This document shows, piece after piece, positions 50,275 through 58,641 of a DNA stretch of 64,000 nt (the stretch's first letter is position 1; each line of letters starts with the position of its first letter). The position numbers and the translations under genes were made by a program. Origin of the DNA: Gaetbulibacter_A sp043876815. Lineage in GTDB: Bacteria; Bacteroidota; Bacteroidia; Flavobacteriales; Flavobacteriaceae. Location: positions 310,001 to 374,000 of the forward strand of contig NZ_JBAWKA010000003.1 in assembly GCF_043876815.1 (NCBI RefSeq). Direction: 5' to 3'. The notes beneath the pieces were generated by a model. That model saw nothing but the letters and a program-made list of their open reading frames with translations, made no database searches and had not been told where the DNA came from.

Positions 50275-51447
50275 ATGAGTAGTAAAAAGAGACATATAGA
50301 AACAGAGGCCATTCGTAGTCAGTTGGATCGTACAGAATTTTTAGAACACTCTGTACCCTTGTATCTAACTTCAAGTTTTATTTTTGAGGATGCTGAAGAT
50401 ATGCGGGCGTCATTTTCGGAAGAAAAAGAGCGCAATATTTACAGTCGCTTTACGAATCCCAATACGAGTGAATTTGTGGATAAAATTTGTAAAATGGAGG
50501 GTGCTGAAACTGGTTATGCATTTGCAACCGGCATGGCAGCCGTGTTTTCAACATTTGCCGCTTTGCTAAATAGTGGTGATCATATCGTCTCTGCACGATC
50601 AGTCTTTGGATCTACGCATAGTTTGTTTACTAAGTTTTTACCAAAATGGAATATAACGACAAGTTATTTTGATATTAATAAACCGGAAACGATTGAATCT
50701 TTTATCACTCCAGCGACTAAAATTTTATACGCTGAGACACCTACCAATCCGGCGGTGGATATTATTGATATGGACGTATTGAGTAGTATTGCGAAAAAAC
50801 ATGATTTGATCCTTATCATTGACAATTGTTTTGCTACACCTTATATCCAGCAACCTATCAAACACGGTGCGCATTTGGTGATACATTCTGCTACAAAATT
50901 GATCGATGGTCAGGGGCGCGTTTTAGGAGGTGTTACCGTAGGTCAGGCTGATCTGATTCGGGAAATCTATTTGTTCTCCAGAAACACGGGTCCGGCCTTA
51001 TCTCCATTTAACGCCTGGGTGCTCTCTAAAAGTTTAGAAACACTACCGGTTCGTGTAGAAAAGCATTGTGAGAATGCTATGAAATTAGCAGTGTTTTTGG
51101 AAAATCATCCGAAGATCAATTGGGTAAAATATCCTTTTTTAAAGTCACATCCGCAATATCAGGTGGCTAAAAAGCAAATGAAATTAGGAGGCAACATTGT
51201 AGCTTTTGAAGTAAAAGGTGGCATTGATGCCGGTCGTAAATTTCTAAATAGCATAAAGATGTGTTCGCTTTCCGCAAATTTAGGGGATACCCGAACTATT
51301 GTAACCCATCCGGCTTCAACCACCCATAGTAGTTTGGCTGAAGAAGACCGCTTAGCCGTTAATATTACGGATGGTTTGGTGCGAATCTCTGTAGGGCTTG
51401 AACATGTAGATGATATTATTATTGATCTGGAACAGGCATTAAATTAG
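50275..51447 (+). CDS. Trans-sulfuration PLP enzyme (MetZ/MetB/MetC type)
   Basis: The 390-residue Cys/Met-metabolism PLP enzyme has FEDAEDMRASFSEEKERNIYSRFTNPN, FATGMAAVFSTFAALL, LIIDNCFATPYIQQPI and the PLP lysine in VIHSATKLIDGQGRVLGGV (about residue 207). It resembles proteins called O-succinylhomoserine sulfhydrylase in this phylum, yet cystathionine gamma-synthase or beta-lyase activity is equally possible. With metY also present, a second homocysteine or cystathionine route seems likely. It lies 36 bases after the fusion gene and 12 bases before the Rrf2 gene. Confidence 0.85.
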   Translation: MSSKKRHIETEAIRSQLDRTEFLEHSVPLYLTSSFIFEDAEDMRASFSEEKERNIYSRFTNPNTSEFVDKICKMEGAETGYAFATGMAAVFSTFAALLNSGDHIVSARSVFGSTHSLFTKFLPKWNITTSYFDINKPETIESFITPATKILYAETPTNPAVDIIDMDVLSSIAKKHDLILIIDNCFATPYIQQPIKHGAHLVIHSATKLIDGQGRVLGGVTVGQADLIREIYLFSRNTGPALSPFNAWVLSKSLETLPVRVEKHCENAMKLAVFLENHPKINWVKYPFLKSHPQYQVAKKQMKLGGNIVAFEVKGGIDAGRKFLNSIKMCSLSANLGDTRTIVTHPASTTHSSLAEEDRLAVNITDGLVRISVGLEHVDDIIIDLEQALN

Positions 51448-51459
51448 TATATTAGCAGA

Positions 51460-51873
51460 ATGCTTTCCAAGAAAACAAAATACGGACTAAAAGCCCTCAC
51501 ATATATCGCACGTCATGAGGGAGAAAACCCTGTTCAGGTCGGGGAGATTGCCAAATTTGAGCAAATCCCACAGAAATTTTTAGAAAGTATTTTATTAACG
51601 CTTCGTAAATCGGGTTTCCTTGGATCTAAAAAAGGGAAGAACGGTGGCTATTACTTATTAAAGGAGCCTGAGTATATTTTAATGACGGAGGTTATGCGGG
51701 TTCTTGAAGGTCCCATCGCAATGGTGTCCTGTGTAAGTTTAAACTATTATGAACCTTGCGATGATTGTCCCGATGAGAAAACGTGTAGCGTTCACAAACT
51801 CATGTTAAAGGTTCGTGATAACACCCTCGATATATTCCGGAACACCACTTTAGCTGATTTTTCTAAGGCTTAA
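51460..51873 (+). CDS. Rrf2-family transcriptional regulator with cysteine cluster
   Basis: The product has 137 residues. The winged helix (LSKKTKYGLKALTYIARHEG, IPQKFLESILLTLRKSGFLGSKKGKNGGYYL) is that of Rrf2 proteins such as IscR and CymR. Four cysteines (91, 100, 103, 109) and His112 follow the dimer helix; IscR uses three Cys and a His in this region for its 2Fe-2S cluster. It lies between the methionine genes and the sulfate-reduction operon. This suggests a CymR-like role in cysteine supply, perhaps through an Fe-S or thiol signal. Confidence 0.88.
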   Translation: MLSKKTKYGLKALTYIARHEGENPVQVGEIAKFEQIPQKFLESILLTLRKSGFLGSKKGKNGGYYLLKEPEYILMTEVMRVLEGPIAMVSCVSLNYYEPCDDCPDEKTCSVHKLMLKVRDNTLDIFRNTTLADFSKA

Positions 51874-51990
51874 CCTCTACGACTTTCTCAATTTTTATTG
51901 ATTATCTTCTCAATATTTAAAGGAATTGCCTAAAATTCTATAATATTCAAAAAAATTAAATCATCTCCTTTTTTCTTCCAAATTTATTTA

Positions 51991-51998
51991 TACTTTTG
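51991..51998 (+). promoter_or_regulatory. -7 box of the sulfate-assimilation operon
   Basis: TACTTTTG is an exact TAnnTTTG match, 55 bases before the DUF2061 start. A clear TTG box at -33 is missing (a T-rich stretch lies there), which fits a promoter that depends on a regulator. Confidence 0.5.
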
Positions 51999-52001
51999 TA
52001 T

Positions 52002-52022
52002 TTCCTACTAAACTGATAGGAA
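52002..52022. promoter_or_regulatory. Inverted repeat at the start of the sulfate operon, possible Rrf2 operator
   Basis: ttccta (52002-52007) and taggaa (52017-52022) are perfect inverted arms 9 bases apart. They begin 3 bases after the -7 box, over the predicted transcription start. A protein bound here would block transcription. The Rrf2 gene directly upstream is the natural candidate. Confidence 0.45.
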
Positions 52023-52052
52023 TTATATGAAATACTAAATAGTTGTGATATC

Positions 52053-52298
52053 ATGTTAATACAAACGAAAGAAAAAACAAATTATAAAGAGGACGTTCTG
52101 GATGAGAAACCGCTTCGAAGTATTGTGAAATCTTTGAGTTGGCGTACTATAGGAACGTTGGATACCATACTTATTTCCTGGTTAATAACGGGGAAACTAG
52201 ATTTAGCCTTTTCAATTGGAGGGATCGAACTGGTCACTAAAATGATATTGTACTTTTTTCACGAGCGTATTTGGAACACCATTCAATGGGGAAAATAA
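52053..52298 (+). CDS. DUF2061 small membrane protein
   Basis: The product has 81 residues: a polar N-terminus, then RSIVKSLSWRTIGTLDTILISWLITG and a second hydrophobic segment with IGGIELVTKMILYFFHERIWN, the DUF2061 pattern. It probably has two membrane segments. In many bacteria this domain lies with or is fused to sulfate-activation proteins. Here it is the first gene of the operon and its TAA overlaps the cysH ATG by one base (TAATG). The function is unknown. Confidence 0.85.
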   Translation: MLIQTKEKTNYKEDVLDEKPLRSIVKSLSWRTIGTLDTILISWLITGKLDLAFSIGGIELVTKMILYFFHERIWNTIQWGK

Positions 52299-52918
52299 TG
52301 ATAAAACAAGAATACATAACTAAACTAAATAGAGATTTGGCAGCAGCTGAGCCGGAAGCGATTATTAAACAAGCCTTAGCGCTTTCCGGCAAAGCAGTTG
52401 TCACTACAAATTTTCGTCCATATGAGGCGGCAATTTTGCATGCTGTCACTGAAGTTTCACCCAGAACAGCTGTAGTTTGGTGCGATACGGGATACAATAC
52501 GCCACAAACCTATCGTCATGCCGAGGCCGTTATTAAACAATTAGATTTAAATATCTTTTTATATGTTCCGAAACAAACGGCTGCGCATCGCGATGTGGTA
52601 TTGGGCATTCCTCAAATTGATACACCGGAACACACCATATTTACCGAACAGGTAAAATTGGAACCGTTCACCCGGGCCATGGCAGAACATCAACCTGAAG
52701 TTTGGTTTACCAATTTAAGAAAAGGGCAAACGGCCTTTAGAAACAGTATCGATATTTTCAGTTTGAGTAAAGATGGCGTCCTTAAAGTGAGTCCATTTTA
52801 CCATTGGTCTGACGAGCAATTAGACGCTTATTTAGCAACACATAAGTTACCAAACGAATTTAAATATTTTGACCCCACAAAAGCATTGGCCAACAGAGAA
52901 TGTGGCTTACATGCTTAA
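52298..52918 (+). CDS. cysH: Phosphoadenylyl-sulfate (or adenylyl-sulfate) reductase
   Basis: CysH reduces activated sulfate to sulfite. From the ATG at 52298 (overlapping the upstream TAA) it has 206 residues. The C-terminal RECGLHA motif carries the catalytic Cys202. WFTNLRKGQTAFRN and PFYHWSDEQLDAYL are typical. The Cys-Cys and Cys-x2-Cys pairs that bind the 4Fe-4S cluster in APS reductases are missing, which points to PAPS use. But no APS kinase (cysC) is seen beside it, so the substrate is unclear. Confidence 0.9.
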   Translation: MIKQEYITKLNRDLAAAEPEAIIKQALALSGKAVVTTNFRPYEAAILHAVTEVSPRTAVVWCDTGYNTPQTYRHAEAVIKQLDLNIFLYVPKQTAAHRDVVLGIPQIDTPEHTIFTEQVKLEPFTRAMAEHQPEVWFTNLRKGQTAFRNSIDIFSLSKDGVLKVSPFYHWSDEQLDAYLATHKLPNEFKYFDPTKALANRECGLHA

Positions 52919-52929
52919 ACACAAAAACA

Positions 52930-53835
52930 ATGAAACAAGACACATCTCATATTAATTCATTAGAGAACGAAGCGATCTACATTCTGAGAGAGGTTGCGGC
53001 ACAATTTGAAAAACCGGTACTTCTATTTTCAGGAGGAAAGGACTCGATTACTCTGGTTCGATTGGCTGTTAAAGCCTTTTATCCGGCTAAGGTTCCATTT
53101 CCATTGATGCATATCGATACTGGGCACAATTTCCCTGAGACTATAGAGTTTCGGGACCGCTTAGTTAAAGAACTTGGTCTGGATCTTATTGTGCGTCATG
53201 TGCAGGACTCTATTGACGAAGGAAAGGTTTTTGAAGAATCCGGACGTTATGCGAGCCGTAATTCACTGCAAACTACCACGCTTTTAGATGCTATTGAAGA
53301 ATTTAAGTTCGATGCGTGCATCGGTGGAGCACGTCGTGATGAAGAGAAAGCACGTGCTAAAGAACGTATATTTTCGGTTCGTGATGATTTCGGTCAGTGG
53401 GATGAAAAGAATCAACGACCTGAATTATTCGATATGCTTAATGGCAACATCGAAATCGGACAAAATGTTCGGGTTTTTCCAATTTCAAACTGGACGGAAC
53501 TGGATGTTTGGTCTTATATCGAAAGAGAACAAATTGAAATTCCATCCATTTATTTTGCTCACAAACGTAAGGTCTTTTTACGTGATGGATTGATCTGGAC
53601 CGCTGATGATGAGGTTGTTTATCGTGATAAACATGAGGAAGTGTTTGAGGAATTTGTAAGATTCCGAACCGTAGGTGATATGAGTTGTACCGCAGCTGTA
53701 ATGTCTTATGCCACCACGATTGATAAGGTGGTTGAAGAGATCAGAGAAAGCAGTATTTCAGAGCGCGGTGCTCGAATTGATGATAAACGCTCGGAGGCCG
53801 CCATGGAGAAACGTAAACAACAAGGTTATTTCTAA
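52930..53835 (+). CDS. cysD: Sulfate adenylyltransferase subunit 2
   Basis: CysD with the GTPase CysN makes adenylyl sulfate from sulfate and ATP. From the ATG at 52930 it has 301 residues, like the E. coli protein; an earlier in-frame start lies inside cysH. The PP-loop is LLFSGGKDSITLVRLA (about residues 31-46). GGARRDEEKARAKERIFS, HKRKVFLRDGL and VGDMSCTAAV are conserved. The gap to cysH is 11 bases. Confidence 0.95.
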   Translation: MKQDTSHINSLENEAIYILREVAAQFEKPVLLFSGGKDSITLVRLAVKAFYPAKVPFPLMHIDTGHNFPETIEFRDRLVKELGLDLIVRHVQDSIDEGKVFEESGRYASRNSLQTTTLLDAIEEFKFDACIGGARRDEEKARAKERIFSVRDDFGQWDEKNQRPELFDMLNGNIEIGQNVRVFPISNWTELDVWSYIEREQIEIPSIYFAHKRKVFLRDGLIWTADDEVVYRDKHEEVFEEFVRFRTVGDMSCTAAVMSYATTIDKVVEEIRESSISERGARIDDKRSEAAMEKRKQQGYF

Positions 53836-53924
53836 AATTCGAAGGTATTTGATTCGAGTTTTATTCAAAAAAAATTTAAAAAATTAGTTTCAGCTAAGCT
53901 GAAATGAGTTAGTCAAAAGACATT

Positions 53925-55172
53925 ATGGAAGTATTAAAAATAGCAACAGCAGGAAGTGTAGATGATGGGAAAAGTACACTCATCGGACGATTACTTTATG
54001 ACACAAAATCGTTGACAACCGATAAGCTTGAAGCCATTGAAAAAACAAGCAAGCAACGAGGATATGATTATTTGGATTTTTCCTTAGCCACCGACGGCTT
54101 GATCGCCGAACGCGAACAGGGCATTACTATTGACGTAGCCCACATTTATTTTTCAACCAAGAAGAAAAGCTACATTATCGCAGACACCCCGGGTCATGTA
54201 GAGTATACAAGAAACATGGTTACCGGTGCGTCCACCTCGCAAGCTTCCATCATCCTTATTGATGCACGAAAAGGTGTTATCGACCAAACGAACCGTCACT
54301 TTTTCATCAACAACCTTTTACGTATCAAAGATGTGGTTGTGGCGATTAATAAAATGGATTTAGTTGATTATTCTGAAGACATTTATGAAAATATCAAATC
54401 TGATTTTGAAGCTTTGATGGCGAAGCGTGATTATCAGGATCAAAAAATAACCTTTATTCCTGTAAGTGCTCTAAAGGGTGATAACGTAGTAAATAAATCT
54501 AAGAAAATGACCTGGTATGAAGGTGAAACGTTATTAGAACATTTAGAAAAAGTACAAAAGGCAGATATTTTCAATGTGGGTACGCCACGTTTTCCTGTGC
54601 AATACGTAATTCGCCCTAAAACAGAAGATTTTCATGATTTTCGCGGCTACGCCGGAAAGGTTTATGGTGGTGAATTAAGCGTTGGTGATGAGGTTGTGGT
54701 ACTGCCTTCACAAACGCGATCAAAGATTAAAGCGATCTATTTTTACAAGGATCAGTATCAAACGGCGTCCAGACGTTCATCTGTAACCATCACCTTGGAA
54801 GATGAAATTAATGTAAGTCGGGGCGATATGATCGTAAAAGCAAATGACCTACCCACCGTAGATAAACAATTCACAGCCAATGTTTGCTGGATGGATGCTG
54901 AAAAATTAACTCCCGGAGCAAAATATGTGGTACAGCACGGTGTGAATAAAGTTCTTGCCAAGGTAGACGCTATCAATCATAAGATACATCCGGATTATTC
55001 AGGGATTGAAACTGGGGCAACTGATTTGGGTATGAACGATATTGCGTCGGTAAGTTTCAAACTGAATAAGCCTATTTTTTATGATGCTTTTAAAAATCAT
55101 AGAACAAATGGGTCCTTCATTTTAATCGACACTAGAAATAACAACACGGTTGGTGCCGGTTTCATTCAATAA
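53925..55172 (+). CDS. cysN: Sulfate adenylyltransferase subunit 1 (GTPase)
   Basis: The product has 415 residues and an EF-Tu-like fold. G motifs: GSVDDGKSTL (about residues 10-19), DTPGHVEYTRNM, and INKMDLVD. SLATDGLIAEREQGITIDVA is the switch region. It is shorter than E. coli CysN (475) and carries no C-terminal APS kinase domain. It follows cysD after 89 bases. Confidence 0.95.
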   Translation: MEVLKIATAGSVDDGKSTLIGRLLYDTKSLTTDKLEAIEKTSKQRGYDYLDFSLATDGLIAEREQGITIDVAHIYFSTKKKSYIIADTPGHVEYTRNMVTGASTSQASIILIDARKGVIDQTNRHFFINNLLRIKDVVVAINKMDLVDYSEDIYENIKSDFEALMAKRDYQDQKITFIPVSALKGDNVVNKSKKMTWYEGETLLEHLEKVQKADIFNVGTPRFPVQYVIRPKTEDFHDFRGYAGKVYGGELSVGDEVVVLPSQTRSKIKAIYFYKDQYQTASRRSSVTITLEDEINVSRGDMIVKANDLPTVDKQFTANVCWMDAEKLTPGAKYVVQHGVNKVLAKVDAINHKIHPDYSGIETGATDLGMNDIASVSFKLNKPIFYDAFKNHRTNGSFILIDTRNNNTVGAGFIQ

Positions 55173-55180
55173 ATAGAAAC

Positions 55181-57274
55181 ATGCAAAGTTTTAGAACAGA
55201 AATAGAAAATCCACTTGTGGAACGCGATATTATTGAATTAGCTCAAAAAATTGAACAATTCAATAACAAAAATATAGACGAGGAGAAGTTCCGTAGTTTA
55301 CGTCTGGCACGAGGTGTTTATGGACAACGTCAGGAAGGTGTGCAAATGATCCGTATCAAATTGCCTTATGGGAAAGTGAAGAGTCATCAATTGCGTCGTA
55401 TTGCTGATGTTTCCGATGAATACTCGCGCGGCCGATTACATATTACCACGCGTCAAGATATTCAAATTCATTATGTGGATTTGAATCGTACACCAGAACT
55501 TTGGGCAGAATTGGAGCGTGATCAGGTCACTCTGCGTGAGGCCTGTGGAAACACGGTTCGAAATGTAACCGCGAGCGAAACGGCCGGTATTGACGTGAAC
55601 GAACCTTTCGATGTTTCGCCTTATGCTGAAGCGGTATTTAAGTTCTTTTTACGTCATCCCATCTGTCAGGAAATGGGGCGTAAATTTAAAGTGTCTTTTT
55701 CATCATCTGACGAAGATACCGGCTTATCATACATGCACGATCTGGGCTTTATAGCTAAAATCCAAAATGGTGTTCGTGGTTTTAAAGTGATGATTGGTGG
55801 AGGTTTAGGATCTCAACCGCGTCATGCTGATGTATTTTATGAGTTTTTGGAAAGTGATAAGATCATCCCTGTAATGGAAGGGGTGTTGCGTATTTTCGAT
55901 CGCTATGGCGAACGTAAAAGTCGCGCGAAAGCTCGTATGAAATTTTTATTGAAGGATATCGGTTTAGATGCCTTAAAGGAATTAATTGCTGAGGAACAAA
56001 AAGCTATTGAAAATAATTCTGTGCCCATTGATGCCGATGCTTATGAAGCCTCGCAACCAAAAAGTGTCGAAGTTCCTGAGGTGGAGATCGCAGATAAAAA
56101 AGCTTTCGAATTATGGAAATCCAATAACTTGGTGCCTCAAAAGCAAGAGGGTTATGTGGCTATCGGAATTAAAGTGTTGCTTGGCGATTTTTATACGGAT
56201 AAAGCGCGTTTATTAGCTGATCTTGTTGAAGAATATGCTGCAGGAGAAATTCGTTTAACGCTCCGACAAAACATTTTAATTCCTTTCGTAAAAGAAGATC
56301 TCATACCTTTTTTCTATACCGAATTGAAAAAATTAGGTTTTGCTGAACCGGGTTATAATAAGGCTGTTGATATAACAGCGTGTCCCGGAACTGATACTTG
56401 TAATCTGGGTATTGCAAGTAGTACGGGAATTGCCGATGAGTTAGAGCGCGTTATTAAAGCGGAATATCCACAATATTTGAATAACGACGACGTGGTTATT
56501 AAAATCAGTGGTTGTATGAACGCTTGTGGCCAACATAATATGGCGCACATCGGTTTTCAAGGCATGTCTGTGCGAACTCCGGATAAATTAGTAGCACCTG
56601 CTTTGCAAGTGTTATTAGGTGGTGGTAATAAAGGAAATGGGCAAGGTGTTTTTGCTGATAAAGTAGTGAAAGTTCCCAGTAAAAGAGGTCCGGAGGCGTT
56701 GCGACGTATTTTAAATGATTATGAAGCAAATGCAGAAGGAAAATCCTTTGAGGCCTATTACACCATAACCGGTGAACGGTATTTCTATGATCTGTTAAAT
56801 GATCTACAGGATGTTTCTAATTTGACGCAGGACGATTTTATAGATTGGGGAACGAATGAGGAATATGTGAAAGAAATAGGTATCGGGGAATGTGCCGGTG
56901 TTGTAGTGGACCTGGTAGCGACATTATTTTTGGAAAGTGAAGAAAAGATTGAAAGCGCAGAAGAAGCCTTCGAAAATAAGGTGTATTCACATGCTATTTA
57001 TCACGCTTATACATCCATGGTCAATTCGGCGAAAGCCTTATTAATTGCGGAAAACAAAAAAACCAATTCTCAGGCAAATATCATTAAACAGTTTGATGAG
57101 CTATTTGTTGAATCCGGTGAACTTAGCTTAGGCCAGACTTTCTCAGATATTATTTATCAAATTAATAAATTTCAACCAAGCGAAGAATTTGCGACTCAAT
57201 ATATTGAAAACGCAAAGAAATTTTTAAACCAAGTAAGAGCGTTTAGAGAATCTTCCGTTGGAGCGTTAAAATAA
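55181..57274 (+). CDS. Sulfite reductase hemoprotein with C-terminal HEPN-like domain
   Basis: The product has 697 residues. Residues 1 to about 575 form the nitrite/sulfite reductase fold: the first ferredoxin-like half (GRLHITTRQDIQIHYV), RHPICQEMGRKFKVSFS, and the siroheme/4Fe-4S ligands Cys in TACPGTDTCNLG (C-x5-C) and SGCMNACGQHN (C-x3-C). It should reduce sulfite to sulfide. From about residue 584 an added helical domain of some 110 residues follows (ESAEEAFENKVYSHAIYHAY, TSMVNSAKALLIAENKK), with the pattern of HEPN domains. The R-x4-6-H RNase motif is lacking, so it is more likely a binding or assembly domain. The gap to cysN is 8 bases. Confidence 0.88.
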   Translation: MQSFRTEIENPLVERDIIELAQKIEQFNNKNIDEEKFRSLRLARGVYGQRQEGVQMIRIKLPYGKVKSHQLRRIADVSDEYSRGRLHITTRQDIQIHYVDLNRTPELWAELERDQVTLREACGNTVRNVTASETAGIDVNEPFDVSPYAEAVFKFFLRHPICQEMGRKFKVSFSSSDEDTGLSYMHDLGFIAKIQNGVRGFKVMIGGGLGSQPRHADVFYEFLESDKIIPVMEGVLRIFDRYGERKSRAKARMKFLLKDIGLDALKELIAEEQKAIENNSVPIDADAYEASQPKSVEVPEVEIADKKAFELWKSNNLVPQKQEGYVAIGIKVLLGDFYTDKARLLADLVEEYAAGEIRLTLRQNILIPFVKEDLIPFFYTELKKLGFAEPGYNKAVDITACPGTDTCNLGIASSTGIADELERVIKAEYPQYLNNDDVVIKISGCMNACGQHNMAHIGFQGMSVRTPDKLVAPALQVLLGGGNKGNGQGVFADKVVKVPSKRGPEALRRILNDYEANAEGKSFEAYYTITGERYFYDLLNDLQDVSNLTQDDFIDWGTNEEYVKEIGIGECAGVVVDLVATLFLESEEKIESAEEAFENKVYSHAIYHAYTSMVNSAKALLIAENKKTNSQANIIKQFDELFVESGELSLGQTFSDIIYQINKFQPSEEFATQYIENAKKFLNQVRAFRESSVGALK

Positions 57275-57280
57275 TGCGTT

Positions 57281-58051
57281 ATGAGAAATGAAGTAGGAAA
57301 AATTCCAACATTAACGGTTGTGGGCGCAGGCCCCGGAGATATTGATTTGATTACGCTTAAAGCTATCAAAGCGATTAAATCAGCCGATGTTATTCTTTAT
57401 GACGCTTTGGTTAATGAAGATTTACTAGAGTATGCCAAAAAAGATACCGAGTGTATTTTTGTTGGGAAGCGCAAAGGATGTTATAGTTATCAGCAAGACC
57501 AAATCAACGACCTCATTGTCATGAAAGCCCAGACAAAAGGCCATGTGGTGCGCTTAAAAGGTGGCGATCCCTTTATTTTTGGTCGTGGTGCCGAGGAAAT
57601 TGATTATGTACGTTCTCATGGATTGGAAACCTATGTGGTTCCTGGAATCAGTTCAGCTTCAGCAGTACCCGCGTATCAAGGTATACCACTTACAAAACGT
57701 GGAGCTTCTGAAAGTTTTTGGGTCGTTACGGCAACAACCAGACATCATTCCTTGTCTGAGGATGTCGCTTTAGCGGCACAGTCTACGGCTACGGTAGTTA
57801 TTCTCATGGGAATGCATAAGCTTTCAGAAATCGTAGAGATTTTCAAAAGTGCAGGGAAAAAAGATACATCCGTTGCCATCATCCAAAATGGAACCAGAAA
57901 AGATGAACAGGTTGGAATTGGTACTATAGATACGATTGAGTATCTTGCAAAAGAAAAAAAATTGAGTTCTCCTGCGATTATAATTATTGGTGATGTAGTT
58001 AAGGAACGAGCTGTTTTAGGCAGGATAAATAAAGAATTCGCGAAGGCATAA
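57281..58051 (+). CDS. cobA: Uroporphyrinogen-III C-methyltransferase
   Basis: This SAM-dependent enzyme makes precorrin-2, the start of siroheme synthesis. The 256-residue protein has VVGAGPGDIDLITLKA (about residues 10-25), DALV, FVGKR, VVRLKGGDPFIFGRGAEE and VVPGISSASAVPAYQGIPLTKRG, all family motifs. It sits 6 bases after the sulfite reductase, which needs siroheme. Confidence 0.95.
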   Translation: MRNEVGKIPTLTVVGAGPGDIDLITLKAIKAIKSADVILYDALVNEDLLEYAKKDTECIFVGKRKGCYSYQQDQINDLIVMKAQTKGHVVRLKGGDPFIFGRGAEEIDYVRSHGLETYVVPGISSASAVPAYQGIPLTKRGASESFWVVTATTRHHSLSEDVALAAQSTATVVILMGMHKLSEIVEIFKSAGKKDTSVAIIQNGTRKDEQVGIGTIDTIEYLAKEKKLSSPAIIIIGDVVKERAVLGRINKEFAKA

Positions 58052-58055
58052 AATT

Positions 58056-58637
58056 ATGGATCGAAATAATCTATATCCTATTTTTTTAAAAGTGAAAAAC
58101 CTTGAGGTGCTTATTGTTGGCGGAGGCTATGTGGCAGAAGAGAAGCTTCACTTTTTATTAAAGTCGAGTCCGGATGCTAAGGTAACTATGGTATCGCCGA
58201 TGTTTCGTTCGGATACCATAGCGCTAGCAAAAACAGGAGAGGTGACTTTGGTTGATGACGTCTACAAAAAAGAATATTTAAAGGGTAAGCATATCGTTGT
58301 AGCTACGACCGATATACCCGAGGTTAATATTAATGTTTGGCGTGATTGCCGGGCTGAGGCTAAATTAGTTAATGTAGCTGATAACCCTCCATATTGTGAT
58401 TTTTACATGGGAGGCATAGTGACCAAAGGCAATGTTAAAGTAGCGATTTCAACAAATGGAAAATCGCCAACAACCGCCAAACGTTTACGTCAGTATTTTG
58501 AGGAGGTAATTCCTGAAAACATTGATGATTTGGTAAAAAATTTAAATGAATACAGAAAAACAATACAAGGAGATTTTGAGGAAAAAGTAACAACCCTCAA
58601 TGAATTTACGAAAGGATTAATTGCGAAAAAAGAATAA
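58056..58637 (+). CDS. Precorrin-2 dehydrogenase / sirohydrochlorin ferrochelatase (Met8-type)
   Basis: The product has 193 residues. It matches the N-terminal half of CysG and yeast Met8p: YPIFLKVKNLEVLIVGGGYVAEEKL (NAD-binding), VVATTDIPEVN, VNVADNPPYCDFYMGGIV and the VAISTNGKSPTTAKRLRQYFE helix. Together with cobA it completes siroheme synthesis. The gap to cobA is 4 bases. Confidence 0.92.
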   Translation: MDRNNLYPIFLKVKNLEVLIVGGGYVAEEKLHFLLKSSPDAKVTMVSPMFRSDTIALAKTGEVTLVDDVYKKEYLKGKHIVVATTDIPEVNINVWRDCRAEAKLVNVADNPPYCDFYMGGIVTKGNVKVAISTNGKSPTTAKRLRQYFEEVIPENIDDLVKNLNEYRKTIQGDFEEKVTTLNEFTKGLIAKKE

Positions 58638-58641
58638 TAAC

